DNA of 64,000 nucleotides from DATHRK01 sp035465395 (GCA_035465395.1 DATHRK010000073.1:1-64000); one strand, 5' to 3'; numbered from the stretch's first letter, positions 51,895 through 61,122 are shown. Translations and numbers: made by a program. The notes: generated from the letters alone by a model not told the origin.

Positions 51895-53348
51895 AGACGG
51901 GAATGTACCAGAGCGCTTCGATGCGCCAGGAGATGAAGATCAACCCTCGCCTCTACCAGGCGATGGACCTCCTGTACATGCCGCTCCTGGACCTGCAACA
52001 GCACATCAAGCAGGAGATGCTCAACAACCCGTTCCTCGAGCTGGAGGAGCCCGTCACCTCCGAGGACGACCTCATCGAGGAGCAGAAGGAGAAGGACAAG
52101 GAGGACCAGGACGAGGACGAGATCGACTGGGAGGAGATCCTCCTGGACGGCTTCGATGCGGGCGGCCGCAAGGCCGAGTACGAGGCCAAGGACTACTACG
52201 AGCCCGTGCGCGTCGACACCCGCGACCTGGCCGACCACCTGCGCGACCAGCTCATGCTGCTGCCGCTCTCCACGCGGACGCAGATCCTCGGCGAGGAGAT
52301 CATCGGCAACATCGACGAGGCGGGCTACCTCACGTGTTCGCTCGAGGAGGTGCTGGAGCCCGTCAACAGGTGGCTCGCCGAGGACGGAGCCGATCTCGCC
52401 GAGGAGATCGGCGAGGCGATCGAGCCGTTCACCCTGGAGGAGGCCGAGGAGCTCCTCGACACCATCCAGGGCTTCGACCCGCCCGGCATCGGCGCCCGCG
52501 ATCTGCGCGAATGCATCCTGCTCCAGCTCCGCGACGAGGAGATGGAGTCGACCCGCGCGTTCGAGATCGTGCGCGACCACTACGAGCAGCTGATCAACCA
52601 CCGCTGGTCGGAGATCTCCAAGGAACTGTCGATCAGTCCCAAGGAGGTCCAGGACGCCTCCGACACGGTGGCCAAGCTGGATCCCAAGCCGGGCCTCAAG
52701 TACGCCGCGCCCGGAGACAACTACATCACGCCGGACCTGGTGGTGGAGAAGATCGAGGGGCGCTACCACGTCTTCCTGAACGACACCGGCCTGCCCCGGC
52801 TCCGCCTGTCGCGGGCCTACCGGGAGGTGGCGCGCGACAAGAACCAGTTCAAGGGCGAGAACAAGGAGTTCATCTCCAACAAGCTCAACAGCGCCAACTG
52901 GATGATCCAGGCGATCGAGCAGCGGCGCCAGACGATGCTGAAGGTCATGAACTTCATCGTCGACCGCCAGCACGAGTTCTTCGAGAAGGGCGTGCAGTAC
53001 CTGAAGCCGCTGACCCTGCGCGAGGTCGCCGAGGTCATCAACATGCACGAGTCGACGGTCTCCCGGGTGACCAACGAGAAGTTCGTGCAGACGCCGCGAG
53101 GCGTGCTGCCGCTCAAGTTCTTCTTCTCGAGCGGGCTCTCGACCGACAGCGGCGACGACGTCAGCGCGCGGGGGATCAAGGCCAAGATCCGCACGCTCGT
53201 GGACGAGGAGAACCCGAAGAAGCCGCTCACCGATCAGGCGATCGTGAACATCCTGAAGGAAGAGGGCGTGCAGATCGCGCGTCGCACGGTGGCGAAGTAC
53301 CGCGACCAGCTGGGCATCCTGTCGGCCCGGATGCGCAAGCGGGTTTAG
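51891..53348 (+). CDS. rpoN: RNA polymerase sigma-54 factor
   Basis: 485 residues. Region I is at 1-48 ('LYQAMDLLYMPLLDLQQHI', 'LNNPFLELEEP'), then an acidic region II, the core-binding and HTH parts ('HESTVSRVTNEKFVQTPRG'), and the RpoN box ARRTVAKYR near 463-471. It recognises -24/-12 promoters with enhancer-binding activators. Its place after lptB is conserved in proteobacteria. ATG 51891 overlaps lptB. Confidence 0.96.
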   Translation: MKTGMYQSASMRQEMKINPRLYQAMDLLYMPLLDLQQHIKQEMLNNPFLELEEPVTSEDDLIEEQKEKDKEDQDEDEIDWEEILLDGFDAGGRKAEYEAKDYYEPVRVDTRDLADHLRDQLMLLPLSTRTQILGEEIIGNIDEAGYLTCSLEEVLEPVNRWLAEDGADLAEEIGEAIEPFTLEEAEELLDTIQGFDPPGIGARDLRECILLQLRDEEMESTRAFEIVRDHYEQLINHRWSEISKELSISPKEVQDASDTVAKLDPKPGLKYAAPGDNYITPDLVVEKIEGRYHVFLNDTGLPRLRLSRAYREVARDKNQFKGENKEFISNKLNSANWMIQAIEQRRQTMLKVMNFIVDRQHEFFEKGVQYLKPLTLREVAEVINMHESTVSRVTNEKFVQTPRGVLPLKFFFSSGLSTDSGDDVSARGIKAKIRTLVDEENPKKPLTDQAIVNILKEEGVQIARRTVAKYRDQLGILSARMRKRV

Positions 53349-53368
53349 GTCGACAAAAGGCTGCCAAC

Positions 53369-54355
53369 GTGGAAGATAGGGCGTTGGATCTGATGCAGGA
53401 CATTGATCGGGCCGGGGCCCCCGAACCCAGCGCGAGGTCGGACTTCTGCGTCGTGGTGCCGGCCCTGGACGAGGCCGAGAACATCCCCGAGCTCGTGGCG
53501 GAGCTGCGCGCGACGTTCGAGCGGCACGGCCTCGGAGGCGAGGTGATCGTCGTCGACGACGGCTCCACGGACGCGACCGCGGCGCTCGTCGCCGAGCACG
53601 CGGCGTCCTGGCCCGCCCTGAAGCTCGTCCGGCACCGCCGGAATTTCGGCAAGACGGAGGCCCTGATCAGCGCCGCCGCCGCTACGCCCGCTCGCTGGAT
53701 CGTGCTCTTCGACGCGGACCTCCAGCACGGCACGGAGGACATCCCCCGTTTCCTCGACGAGCTGGACCGCGGCTGGGACATCGTCACGGGGCGCAAGGTC
53801 GGGCGCTACGAGAAGGGCGTGGTCTCCAGGATCTACAACTGGCTGTCGCGCAAGCTCTTCGAGGTACCCGTGTCGGATCTGAACTCGATGAAGGCCTTCC
53901 GCACGCGGATCATCGATGAGATCCCGCTGCGCCACGATTGGCACCGCTTTTTCGTGGTCCTCGCGCACGCGCGCGGCTACCGGGTGACCGAAATCGACAT
54001 CGACCTCCTGCCTCGACGGCATGGCGCGTCCAAGTACGGAGGGAAGGGGAGGATCCTGGTCGGCCTGCTGGACCTGATGTCGGTGGCGGTCTTTCTGTTC
54101 CTCTCCCGCAAGCCGATGACGTTCTTCGGCCTGGGAGGGCTCGCCGTGGCGACGCTCGGCGTGCTCATCGGCGCGCTGACGTTCGGCCTGCGCCTTCTGG
54201 AGATCGCGACGCCGTTCGGGTATCGCCCGTTCCTATACCTCGTCGTGCTGCTGGAGACGGTGGGCTTCCTGATGCTGGGGTTCGGCGTCCTGGGGGAGCT
54301 GATCGCACAGCAGAACGCGGAGATCGAGAGGGTCCGCCGCGTGGCTCGCGACTGA
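53369..54355 (+). CDS. Membrane-anchored family 2 glycosyltransferase (CsbB/GtrB-like)
   Basis: About 328 residues from GTG 53369; ATG 53393 is an alternative. The GT-A domain has 'CVVVPALDEAENIPELV', 'VIVVDDGSTDAT' and the DXD-type 'LFDADLQHGTEDI'. 'SDLNSMKAFR' and 'LPRRHGASKYG' follow, then two C-terminal membrane helices. This layout is typical of enzymes that charge undecaprenyl phosphate with a single sugar for use outside the inner membrane. It follows rpoN by 20 bases and faces the flippase-like gene. Confidence 0.85.
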   Translation: MEDRALDLMQDIDRAGAPEPSARSDFCVVVPALDEAENIPELVAELRATFERHGLGGEVIVVDDGSTDATAALVAEHAASWPALKLVRHRRNFGKTEALISAAAATPARWIVLFDADLQHGTEDIPRFLDELDRGWDIVTGRKVGRYEKGVVSRIYNWLSRKLFEVPVSDLNSMKAFRTRIIDEIPLRHDWHRFFVVLAHARGYRVTEIDIDLLPRRHGASKYGGKGRILVGLLDLMSVAVFLFLSRKPMTFFGLGGLAVATLGVLIGALTFGLRLLEIATPFGYRPFLYLVVLLETVGFLMLGFGVLGELIAQQNAEIERVRRVARD

Positions 54356-54384
54356 GATCGGCGCGGTAGGCCGCGACGAAGTCG

Positions 54385-55311
54385 TCAGCCGCGATCGAGC
54401 GCGAGGACCGCCGCGGCGCTGAAAAGGTCCGCGAGGACGATCCAGAGCCGGCTGGCGAGGGCCACCGCGCCGGCCAGCGCCAGAGAGCCGGGGTCGCCCA
54501 CGCCGTTCCCCACCACGCCCGCAAGCAGCGCCGTGAGGGTCGCCTCACGAAACCCCAGGCCTGCGGGCGCCACGATCGCCAGGTACCCCACCAAGTAGGC
54601 CGCCGCGTTGGCTCCGACGAGCGTCCACCAGGCCCCGGCCGGGACGGCGGTGACGCCATCGACGAACAGCGCGAAGGCGGCGCCGTTCGCGAGCCAGTAC
54701 GCGAGGCACAGCAGGAGCAGCAGCGCGCCCTCCGCCCATCCCCCGCTCCAGCGCACCTGCGCCGCGCGGCGTGGGATTAGCCGCAGCGCCGCGTCGATGA
54801 CCGCGGGGTGCACGAGCGCCAGGGCCGCGGAGCCGGCGACGATGGCGGGCAACACCCCTCCGGGCACCGACGGTACGGCGCCGGCCGCCACCGCGACGAC
54901 GCCCGCCGCGAGCAGCGCGAAACCCATGTAGACGAGCAGCGAGACCAGCATCGCGGCCGGCGGCAACCCGCGGGACCGGGCGAGCTCGGCCGCAGCGACG
55001 AACTGCCAGACTTTGCCGGGGACGTACCGCACCAGGTTGGAGTGCGCCCAGATCCGGAGGATGGAGGCCGGACCGACGCGCGTGGGCTCGATCGAGCGCA
55101 GGACCCGGCCCCAGAGGAGCCCGGCCCCGGCGATCACGACGACGAGGAGAGCGGTGCTGGCGGCCAGACGCAGCGGGCGGATGTCCCAGTCGCGTTCGGC
55201 AAGGCGGGGCCAGCCCGACGCGATCGCCCAACCGACGAAGCCGAGAGTCGCGGCGACCAGCAGCCACGCGAGGATCCGCCGGAGCGGCCCCCGCCCCGGA
55301 CCCTCGCTCAC
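54385..55311 (-). CDS. UPF0104 / LPG-synthase-TM family flippase-like protein
   Basis: 308 residues with about eight membrane helices and the UPF0104 blocks 'ILRIWAHSNLVRYVPGKVWQF' and 'GYLAIVAPAGLGFREATLTALL'. The family includes the flippase half of MprF and archaeal or bacterial lipid-linked sugar flippase candidates. Being placed between a GT2 and a YfhO-like gene, it may flip a polyprenyl-linked sugar; this is inference. The C-terminus meets the GT2 gene tail to tail with 29 bases between. Confidence 0.82.
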   Translation of the reverse strand: MSEGPGRGPLRRILAWLLVAATLGFVGWAIASGWPRLAERDWDIRPLRLAASTALLVVVIAGAGLLWGRVLRSIEPTRVGPASILRIWAHSNLVRYVPGKVWQFVAAAELARSRGLPPAAMLVSLLVYMGFALLAAGVVAVAAGAVPSVPGGVLPAIVAGSAALALVHPAVIDAALRLIPRRAAQVRWSGGWAEGALLLLLCLAYWLANGAAFALFVDGVTAVPAGAWWTLVGANAAAYLVGYLAIVAPAGLGFREATLTALLAGVVGNGVGDPGSLALAGAVALASRLWIVLADLFSAAAVLALDRG

Positions 55312-55333
55312 GCGGGCCGTGGGCCCTTCCGGG

Positions 55334-57850
55334 TCATGCCCCGACAGTCGCTTCCTCGAGGGGCGCCGCGGTCGCGCGGCGCTCCGTCCGCGAAGCCCAC
55401 AGCCCCCATGCGGCGGCCGCCGCCACGATCAGCAGGGCGCTGGCCGAGATCCACAGGCCGCGATAGAGCGCCGGTGGCCGAAACACGAACTCGACGCTGT
55501 GCTCGCCGGGTTCCACCGCGATGCCCAGAAGGGTGTGGTTCACCCGCAGGACGGGGGCGTCCTCGCCATCCACGCGCGCCTGCCAGCCCGGGTAGTGATT
55601 CTCGGCCAGCACGAGGATCGCGGGACGGACCGCTTCGGCGCGGAGGAGGACCCGGTCGCTCTGACGATCCAGGATCTGGACGGTTCCCGCGGGGCTTCCG
55701 CCCTCGTACATCTCGACCTCGGGTGCCTCCTCGAGGATCGCCACGACCGCCGGGTTCCAGCCCTCGGCCAGCATGGCATCGAGCGCGCCGCCGGGCTCCA
55801 CTACGCGTGCCTCCGGCACGAGGTAGGCGCGGGGCAGTGCGTTGGGGTTCCCGTAGACGACCCCCGAGGGGTCCTGGTAGGCGACCGGCCACGGCAGCCC
55901 GATGTCGGCGCGGGCGACGACGTAGCGGACGGCAGCCGCGTTCAGGAGGGGCGTGGACGCCACCCCGCCGGTGGTGGCACTACGCTGGAACTCCCCGAAC
56001 ACGTTGTGCAGGTCCGTGTAGGTCCGCTCGCCGGCACCCAGGTACTCGTTCCAGCGCTGGAGCTGGTTGCCGTGCTCGCCGGTGATCTGGTCCACGCCGA
56101 ACCGCATCAGGTAGTTGGTGGGACCGTGGTAGGCCGGCAGCTGTCCCAACGGGGGCAGGTTCCAGACGCGCCCGCTCTCCGCGTCGCGTGACAGGAAGTC
56201 GGCGACGCCGTCGGCGCGGAACATCACGGAGGGCGGCTGGGTCACTTCGAAGAACTGGCGATCGATGATCCAGAGGTCGGTGACGATCGTCAGTGAGAGC
56301 ACCACGGCCGCCACGGAGGCGCGAATGCGCCCGTCCAGCCACAGCCAGAGTGTGGCGGCAATCGCAGCCGAGAAGGTCGCGAAACGCAGCCAGCCGGTAG
56401 CGGCGTTCTGCGCCGCGCCATCCAGCGCTGGGCCGATGGCGGCGCCGAGCAGCGCGATCGCGACCACCCCGAACGCGATCCAGCGGGCCCGGCCGAAGCC
56501 CGCCGCGTCCTGCGCGCGCCGCCTCCGAGACCTGCGGCCGGCGGCGCCCTCGTCGTCGAGGCCCGCCCGCACGGTGGCGAGCCGCTCCAGGGTCAGCGCG
56601 GCCATGGCGGTCAGTGCGAACGCGACCAGGAAGAACGACACCGACGGCGCGCGGAACTGCTTCACGCCCGGGAGGATCCCGTAGTAGAGCCGGTAGATCG
56701 GGGTGTGGCCTCCGAGCGAGATCGTCAGCATGAAGGCGCCGAGGCCCGCGAAGAACCACCACCGGCGGTCCCGCCGGCTGAAGAACGCCCCGAGGAGGAG
56801 AAGCGCGAGCGCGAAGGCTCCCACGTACTCGGTGTGGTACTTGAACGGGTTCGCGCCTTCCACGTCGTTGCGGTAATCCTGGAGGATGCCCGACTGCTCG
56901 GGCACCGCCAGCGCAACGATCTCCGCGGGCGCCATGGACCAGGAGGTGGCGTACTCGTAGCCGCGCCCCTCGCCGGCCCGCGGGGACGCATCCACGTAGC
57001 CCAGGAACGGCAGGAAGTTGACCGCGGCCAGTCCGAACGCGAGTGCGATCGCCACGACACCGAGGGCGACACGGCGAAGCAGGGGCCTCGCGCGCCGGAA
57101 GTATCCATGCTGCCAGAGCACGAACACCGCCCACAAGGCGCCGGCGAGAAGCAGGTAGTACGTGCTCTGGATCTGGTTGGAGAGCATGCACATGCCGTAG
57201 GTCGCCGCCACGCCCGCGAACGCGCCCACGCCGCCCGTGCGGATCGCCCGGTGGAGGAAGAAGAACGCCATGGGCGCGAAGCTCGCCACGATCATCCGGC
57301 CGTCGTGCCCCGCGTAGACGAACGACATCAGGACGCCGGTGAACTGGTAGGAGAGCGCGGCGACGAAAGCGACCCAGGGACGGCAGCGCAGCTCGCGGAA
57401 AAGAAGGAAGGCCCCGAGGCCGGCCGCCGCTCCCTGCACGAAGTACATGAACGCGAACAGCTTGTAGGCCGGCAGGAACAGGTCCCCGAGCAGTCTCGGC
57501 GGGTACCACGTAGCGCCGGCGTTGGCGAACCAGGGGACGCCGCCGTACACGTACGGGAGCCATTTCGGGATGGCGCCGCGGGCGAACTCGGCCGACAGCC
57601 ACTCCATGTAGAAGTACGACGCGGCGTAGTAGTCGGTGCCGAAGAGGTGGCCGCCCGGCAGCAGCGCGGGGAGGTAGTAGACGAGCGAAAGGCCGGCGAA
57701 CAGCAGCGCGGCGAGCCCGGTTCCGATCCGGAGGCCGCCACGGGCGCCGGACCGCGGGCCGTCGTCGGTCGCGTTCGCCCCGTGGTCCGCGCCCGGCGAG
57801 CTCTCGGTCGCGCGATCCCGCCGCCGGGTGCGTTTCGATTTCTTGCTCAT
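55334..57850 (-). CDS. YfhO-like multispanning membrane protein (GT-C-type)
   Basis: 838 residues from ATG 57850 ('MSKKSKRTRRRDRA', a basic cytoplasmic lead). About 12 membrane helices follow, with extracytoplasmic loops including 'GTDYYAASYFYMEW' and 'YTDLHNVFGEFQ'. The long C-terminal domain contains 'LVLAENHYPGWQARVDGE', a YfhO-family hallmark near the end, and a last helix. YfhO proteins are thought to be GT-C transferases using undecaprenyl-phosphate sugars made by CsbB-type GT2 enzymes. Its start overlaps the end of the GT4 gene by 4 bases. Confidence 0.85.
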   Translation of the reverse strand: MSKKSKRTRRRDRATESSPGADHGANATDDGPRSGARGGLRIGTGLAALLFAGLSLVYYLPALLPGGHLFGTDYYAASYFYMEWLSAEFARGAIPKWLPYVYGGVPWFANAGATWYPPRLLGDLFLPAYKLFAFMYFVQGAAAGLGAFLLFRELRCRPWVAFVAALSYQFTGVLMSFVYAGHDGRMIVASFAPMAFFFLHRAIRTGGVGAFAGVAATYGMCMLSNQIQSTYYLLLAGALWAVFVLWQHGYFRRARPLLRRVALGVVAIALAFGLAAVNFLPFLGYVDASPRAGEGRGYEYATSWSMAPAEIVALAVPEQSGILQDYRNDVEGANPFKYHTEYVGAFALALLLLGAFFSRRDRRWWFFAGLGAFMLTISLGGHTPIYRLYYGILPGVKQFRAPSVSFFLVAFALTAMAALTLERLATVRAGLDDEGAAGRRSRRRRAQDAAGFGRARWIAFGVVAIALLGAAIGPALDGAAQNAATGWLRFATFSAAIAATLWLWLDGRIRASVAAVVLSLTIVTDLWIIDRQFFEVTQPPSVMFRADGVADFLSRDAESGRVWNLPPLGQLPAYHGPTNYLMRFGVDQITGEHGNQLQRWNEYLGAGERTYTDLHNVFGEFQRSATTGGVASTPLLNAAAVRYVVARADIGLPWPVAYQDPSGVVYGNPNALPRAYLVPEARVVEPGGALDAMLAEGWNPAVVAILEEAPEVEMYEGGSPAGTVQILDRQSDRVLLRAEAVRPAILVLAENHYPGWQARVDGEDAPVLRVNHTLLGIAVEPGEHSVEFVFRPPALYRGLWISASALLIVAAAAAWGLWASRTERRATAAPLEEATVGA

Positions 57851-59043
57851 CCGCGATCCCCTCCCGACTCCTCCAGGAGCAGACGGTAGACCTCCTCGTG
57901 GCGCCGCACCAGCCGCTCCAGGCTCCACCGCTCGACGACCCGCGCCCGCGCGGCGCGACCCATCTCCCGCAGGTCCTCACGCTCCAGCAGCTTCGCCACG
58001 CGAGCCGCCAGGTCGGCGGGGTCGGCGACGCGAAAGAGGGTACCCACCTCGTCGTCGATCAGTTCGGGGAGCCCGCCCACGTCGGACGCGGCGACCGGTA
58101 CCCCGCACGCCATCGCCTCCAGCGCCGCGATGCTCGTGGCTTCCATCAGGGACGGCAGGACGACCAGGTCGGCAGAGCACAGGAGACCGGGCATGGCGTC
58201 GCGCGGCTGCCTCCCGAGGAAGCGCATGGCCCCGGCGGCGCCGTTGGAGCGCGCCTGCTCCTCGAGGCTGTCGCGGTCCGGCCCGTCGCCCAGCACCACG
58301 ACCTCGACCGGTGTGCGCTCGAGCAGGAGAGGGACGGCGTCGACCAGGTGGCGTACGCCCTTCGGGGGAAACAGCCGCACCGGGGCGACCAGGCGGCGCA
58401 CGCCGTCGGGGGGCGGGGGCAGGGCGGGGGAGACAGGTCGGAATACCTCCGTGTCGGCGGCGTTCGTGAGGGCCTCGACCCGCGGCCGCTCGACCAGGTC
58501 CAGGACCATCTCCCGAAGTTGGGAGCTGGCGGTGAAGACCCAGTCGGCCGAGGAGACGATCCAGCGCAGGTACGGCCGCCAGTGGGGCTTTCGCTGCAAG
58601 CGCTGGAAGTGCGACGTGTGCAGCGTGAGCACGAGCGGCAGCCCGAAGCGGCGCCGAGAGGCGATCGCGGGCGGCGCGGTCGCGAAGGTCTGGGCGTGGA
58701 GGATGTCCGCGCCCCTCGCGAGGCGACCGTGCGTCGGCGCCGACCACGCGACATGGGCGCCCCACCCGAGCGCGTGCTTCCCGCCGAACCAGGTGCGCAC
58801 CACCCGCACCCCCTCGACGGTCTCCCGCCTGGGCGTCCCGGGAATCGACCGGGAGGTCAGCATGGTTACGCGGTGACCCTCCCGCACCAGTCCGCGGCAG
58901 AGGTCCAGCACGTAGCTCTCGAGCCCGCCAAACTCCGGCGGAAAGTAGAGGGACTGCTGCAATACGTTCAGCGACGGACCCCGTCGGCGGTTGTTTGCCC
59001 CGAAACGGCGGACTAACGTTGTGCATTCGACCGTAGCGAGCAA
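57847..59043 (-). CDS. Family 4 glycosyltransferase
   Basis: A GT-B fold enzyme. The N-terminal lobe begins 'NVLQQSLYFPPEFGGLESYV', and the C-terminal donor-binding lobe has 'RLVAPVRLFPPKGVRHLVDA', 'VVVLGDGPDRDSLEE' and the 'PSLMEATSIAALEAMACGVPVAAS' EX7E region. It transfers a sugar from a nucleotide donor, probably for lipopolysaccharide or glycolipid. The start is uncertain: TTG 59043 is used here, but CTG 58971 or TTG 58962 are possible and an earlier start would run into the divergent gene at 59066. Confidence 0.85.
   Translation of the reverse strand: MLATVECTTLVRRFGANNRRRGPSLNVLQQSLYFPPEFGGLESYVLDLCRGLVREGHRVTMLTSRSIPGTPRRETVEGVRVVRTWFGGKHALGWGAHVAWSAPTHGRLARGADILHAQTFATAPPAIASRRRFGLPLVLTLHTSHFQRLQRKPHWRPYLRWIVSSADWVFTASSQLREMVLDLVERPRVEALTNAADTEVFRPVSPALPPPPDGVRRLVAPVRLFPPKGVRHLVDAVPLLLERTPVEVVVLGDGPDRDSLEEQARSNGAAGAMRFLGRQPRDAMPGLLCSADLVVLPSLMEATSIAALEAMACGVPVAASDVGGLPELIDDEVGTLFRVADPADLAARVAKLLEREDLREMGRAARARVVERWSLERLVRRHEEVYRLLLEESGGDRG
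58991..59019 (+). promoter_or_regulatory. Putative promoter for the DPM1-like gene
   Basis: TTGTTT (58991-58996), 17-base spacer, TAACGT (59014-59019), in a locally AT-richer stretch. The start of transcription would be near 59026, giving a 40-base leader before ATG 59066. It overlaps the uncertain start of the divergent GT4 gene. Confidence 0.35.
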
Positions 59044-59065
59044 CCGGACGACCGACGAGGGGCGG

Positions 59066-59797
59066 ATGGGGCGCGACACGAGGCGATCGCTCGTCATCGT
59101 ACCCACATACAACGAGCGCGAGAACCTGCCGCGCCTGATTCCGCGCATCCTCGAGCAGGATGCGGGGATAGACGTGCTCGTGATCGACGATGCGAGCTCG
59201 GATGGCACCGGCGATGTAGCCGATCAGATCGCGTCCGAAGATCCTCGGGTGCATGTCATGCACAGGCCCGGAAAACTAGGCCTTGGAACGGCTTACCTTA
59301 CCGGCTTCAAGTGGGGCATCAAGGAGGGCTACGATCTCCTCTTCGAGATGGACGCCGACTTCTCCCACGATCCGGACCACCTGCCGCAGTTCCTCGACGT
59401 TGCCCGCGACGCCGACGTCGTGCTCGGCTCCCGATACCTCGAAGGGCGGGTGACGGTCGTGAACTGGCCCATCGGGCGCCTCATCCTCTCGTCCTTCGCG
59501 AACGCCTACGCCCGGCGCATCACCGGCGTCCCCATCTCCGACGTGACCGGGGGCTTCCGCTGCTACCACAGGCACGTCCTCGAAGCGATCAACCTCGACC
59601 GCGTCGGCTCCGAGGGCTACGCGTTCCAGATCGAAATGACCATGCGCGCGTGGGTGCGCGGCTTCCGCATCGTCGAGATTCCCATCGTGTTCGCAGACCG
59701 GGACAGCGGCGAGTCGAAGATGTCCAAGGCCATCATCGCCGAGGCCGTGTGGCGCGTGTGGTACCTGCGCCTGCTGCGGCTCTTCCGGCGGCTGTAG
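59066..59797 (+). CDS. Polyprenol-monophosphate mannose synthase (DPM1-like)
   Basis: 243 residues from ATG 59066 with GAGGGGCGG upstream. A GT2 enzyme without membrane helices: 'LVIVPTYNERENLPRLIPRI', 'VLVIDDASSDGTGDV', 'LGLGTAYLTGFKWG', DXD in 'FEMDADFSHDPDHLP', 'ADVVLGSRYLEG' and 'SDVTGGFRCYHRHVL'. Such enzymes make polyprenyl-phosphate-mannose (or another hexose) from GDP-mannose. A second lipid-phosphate-sugar maker besides the GT2 at 53369 suggests two donors for extracytoplasmic glycosylation. Confidence 0.88.
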   Translation: MGRDTRRSLVIVPTYNERENLPRLIPRILEQDAGIDVLVIDDASSDGTGDVADQIASEDPRVHVMHRPGKLGLGTAYLTGFKWGIKEGYDLLFEMDADFSHDPDHLPQFLDVARDADVVLGSRYLEGRVTVVNWPIGRLILSSFANAYARRITGVPISDVTGGFRCYHRHVLEAINLDRVGSEGYAFQIEMTMRAWVRGFRIVEIPIVFADRDSGESKMSKAIIAEAVWRVWYLRLLRLFRRL

Positions 59798-59812
59798 GCG
59801 CGGCGCGAGCCC

Positions 59813-60400
59813 GTGGCAATCGGCGACCTCCTGTGGGCGTGCCCGTTCTGCGCGACGGTCGCCGCTGTGGAGCGAGAGGGCAGGGGAGCGGCGTCGTGTG
59901 CCGCCTGCGGGGCGCGCTTCCGGCGCGGGACGGGCGCGGCGCTGCTCGGCATGCCGCCGGGTGGCGAGTGGCAACGGCGTTCCGCGGCGGAGTGGCTGCG
60001 TGCCCTGCCCGCCGTCCCGGACCCGATCCGCGAGGACCGCGTGGAGGCGGCGATCGCGGGGGCGGATGAGGTCGTGCGCCGCGGCAGGGAAGTGCTGGGC
60101 TTCCGCGAGACGCCCGACATCCTGCTCGAGGGGGTGCTTCGGCTCGACGCATCCGAGCTGACGCTGGTGGCCGACGACGGCACCCGCCGCGTCTGGCCGC
60201 TCGAGGAGGTGACCGCGATCCAGCCCAGCTCACGCGTCGTGCAGGTGAAGGCCCGCGGCCGACCCGTGGCGACCTTCCGCTTCAAGACGGGGTCCCCGCG
60301 TCTCTGGGAGGAGATCCTGCAGGCGGCCTTGCGGGAACTCTGGAGGGAGCGGGGCTGGGGGGAAATCCGAGAGTACCAGCCGCGGATCGTCGCTCGGTGA
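59813..60400 (+). CDS. Zinc-ribbon protein of unknown function
   Basis: 195 residues from GTG 59813. Residues 10-32 form a compact zinc ribbon: Cys10 and Cys13, then Cys29 and Cys32. The middle is helical, and the C-terminal half (about 100-170) alternates strands in a PH/GRAM-like pattern ('ILLEGVLRLDASELTLVADD', 'WPLEEVTAIQPSSRVVQVKA'). I recognise no family. It is 15 bases after the DPM1-like gene and overlaps the acyltransferase gene, so it may act in the same envelope or lipid process. Confidence 0.6.
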   Translation: MAIGDLLWACPFCATVAAVEREGRGAASCAACGARFRRGTGAALLGMPPGGEWQRRSAAEWLRALPAVPDPIREDRVEAAIAGADEVVRRGREVLGFRETPDILLEGVLRLDASELTLVADDGTRRVWPLEEVTAIQPSSRVVQVKARGRPVATFRFKTGSPRLWEEILQAALRELWRERGWGEIREYQPRIVAR

Positions 60401-61122
60401 TGCCCTCCGGACCGGCATCGGCGGACGCGGTGCGGCCCCCCCCCGAGCGCGCGCCGGTCTATCGCCTCTTCCAGGCGACCGTCCGCGGCCTCTCGTGGCT
60501 CTTTCTCCCGTCGGTGGAGGTCCGGGGCCTGGAGCACGTCCCGGAGGCGGGGCCGTGCCTCGTGGTCGCGAACCACCAGAGCGTCCTGGACCCGATCCTG
60601 ATCCAGTCCTTCTGCCCGCGTCCCCTCCACACGATGACCAAGAGCACCCAGTTCGGCGTGCCCGTCCTGGGGTGGCTGGTACGGGAACATCTGCTCGGGT
60701 TTCCGGTTCGGCGCTACCAGATCGACCCTCAGGCGGTCCGCGTCGCCCTGCGCCGGCTGGCCGCGGGAAGGGCGGTCGGGGTGTACGTCGAGGGCGAGCG
60801 ATCCTGGGACGGGCAGCTCCAGGCGCCGCGCTTGGGCACGCTCCGGCTCCTGCTCAAGGCCGGCGTCCCCGTGATCCCGTGCGCCATCGACGGCTCGTAC
60901 GACGTGTGGCCGCGTTGGGGCGGCGGTTTGAAGCGGGCCCCCGTGCGCATCGCCTTCGGCGCGCCGCTGCCCCTGCCGCGGCTCGACGACCGGCGGGCTC
61001 GTGAACGGGCTCTGGACGCGACGGGCGCGGCGATCATAGGCGCGCTGCGCGGCCTGCTCGGGAATTCGCACACGTCGGTGGATCTCGAGGTGGGCAATGC
61101 GGTGGAGTCGGGGAGGGGATAA
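60400..61122 (+). CDS. 1-Acylglycerol-3-phosphate acyltransferase (PlsC family)
   Basis: 240 residues from ATG 60400 (GTG 60397 possible). The acyltransferase HX4D motif is His59-QSVL-Asp64, followed by 'VYVEGERSWDGQL', the equivalent of the EGTRS motif, and 'VIPCAIDGSYDVWP'. It acylates a lysophospholipid or another lipid acceptor at the inner membrane. It overlaps the zinc-ribbon gene. It points toward the AT-rich palindrome. Confidence 0.88.
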   Translation: MPSGPASADAVRPPPERAPVYRLFQATVRGLSWLFLPSVEVRGLEHVPEAGPCLVVANHQSVLDPILIQSFCPRPLHTMTKSTQFGVPVLGWLVREHLLGFPVRRYQIDPQAVRVALRRLAAGRAVGVYVEGERSWDGQLQAPRLGTLRLLLKAGVPVIPCAIDGSYDVWPRWGGGLKRAPVRIAFGAPLPLPRLDDRRARERALDATGAAIIGALRGLLGNSHTSVDLEVGNAVESGRG

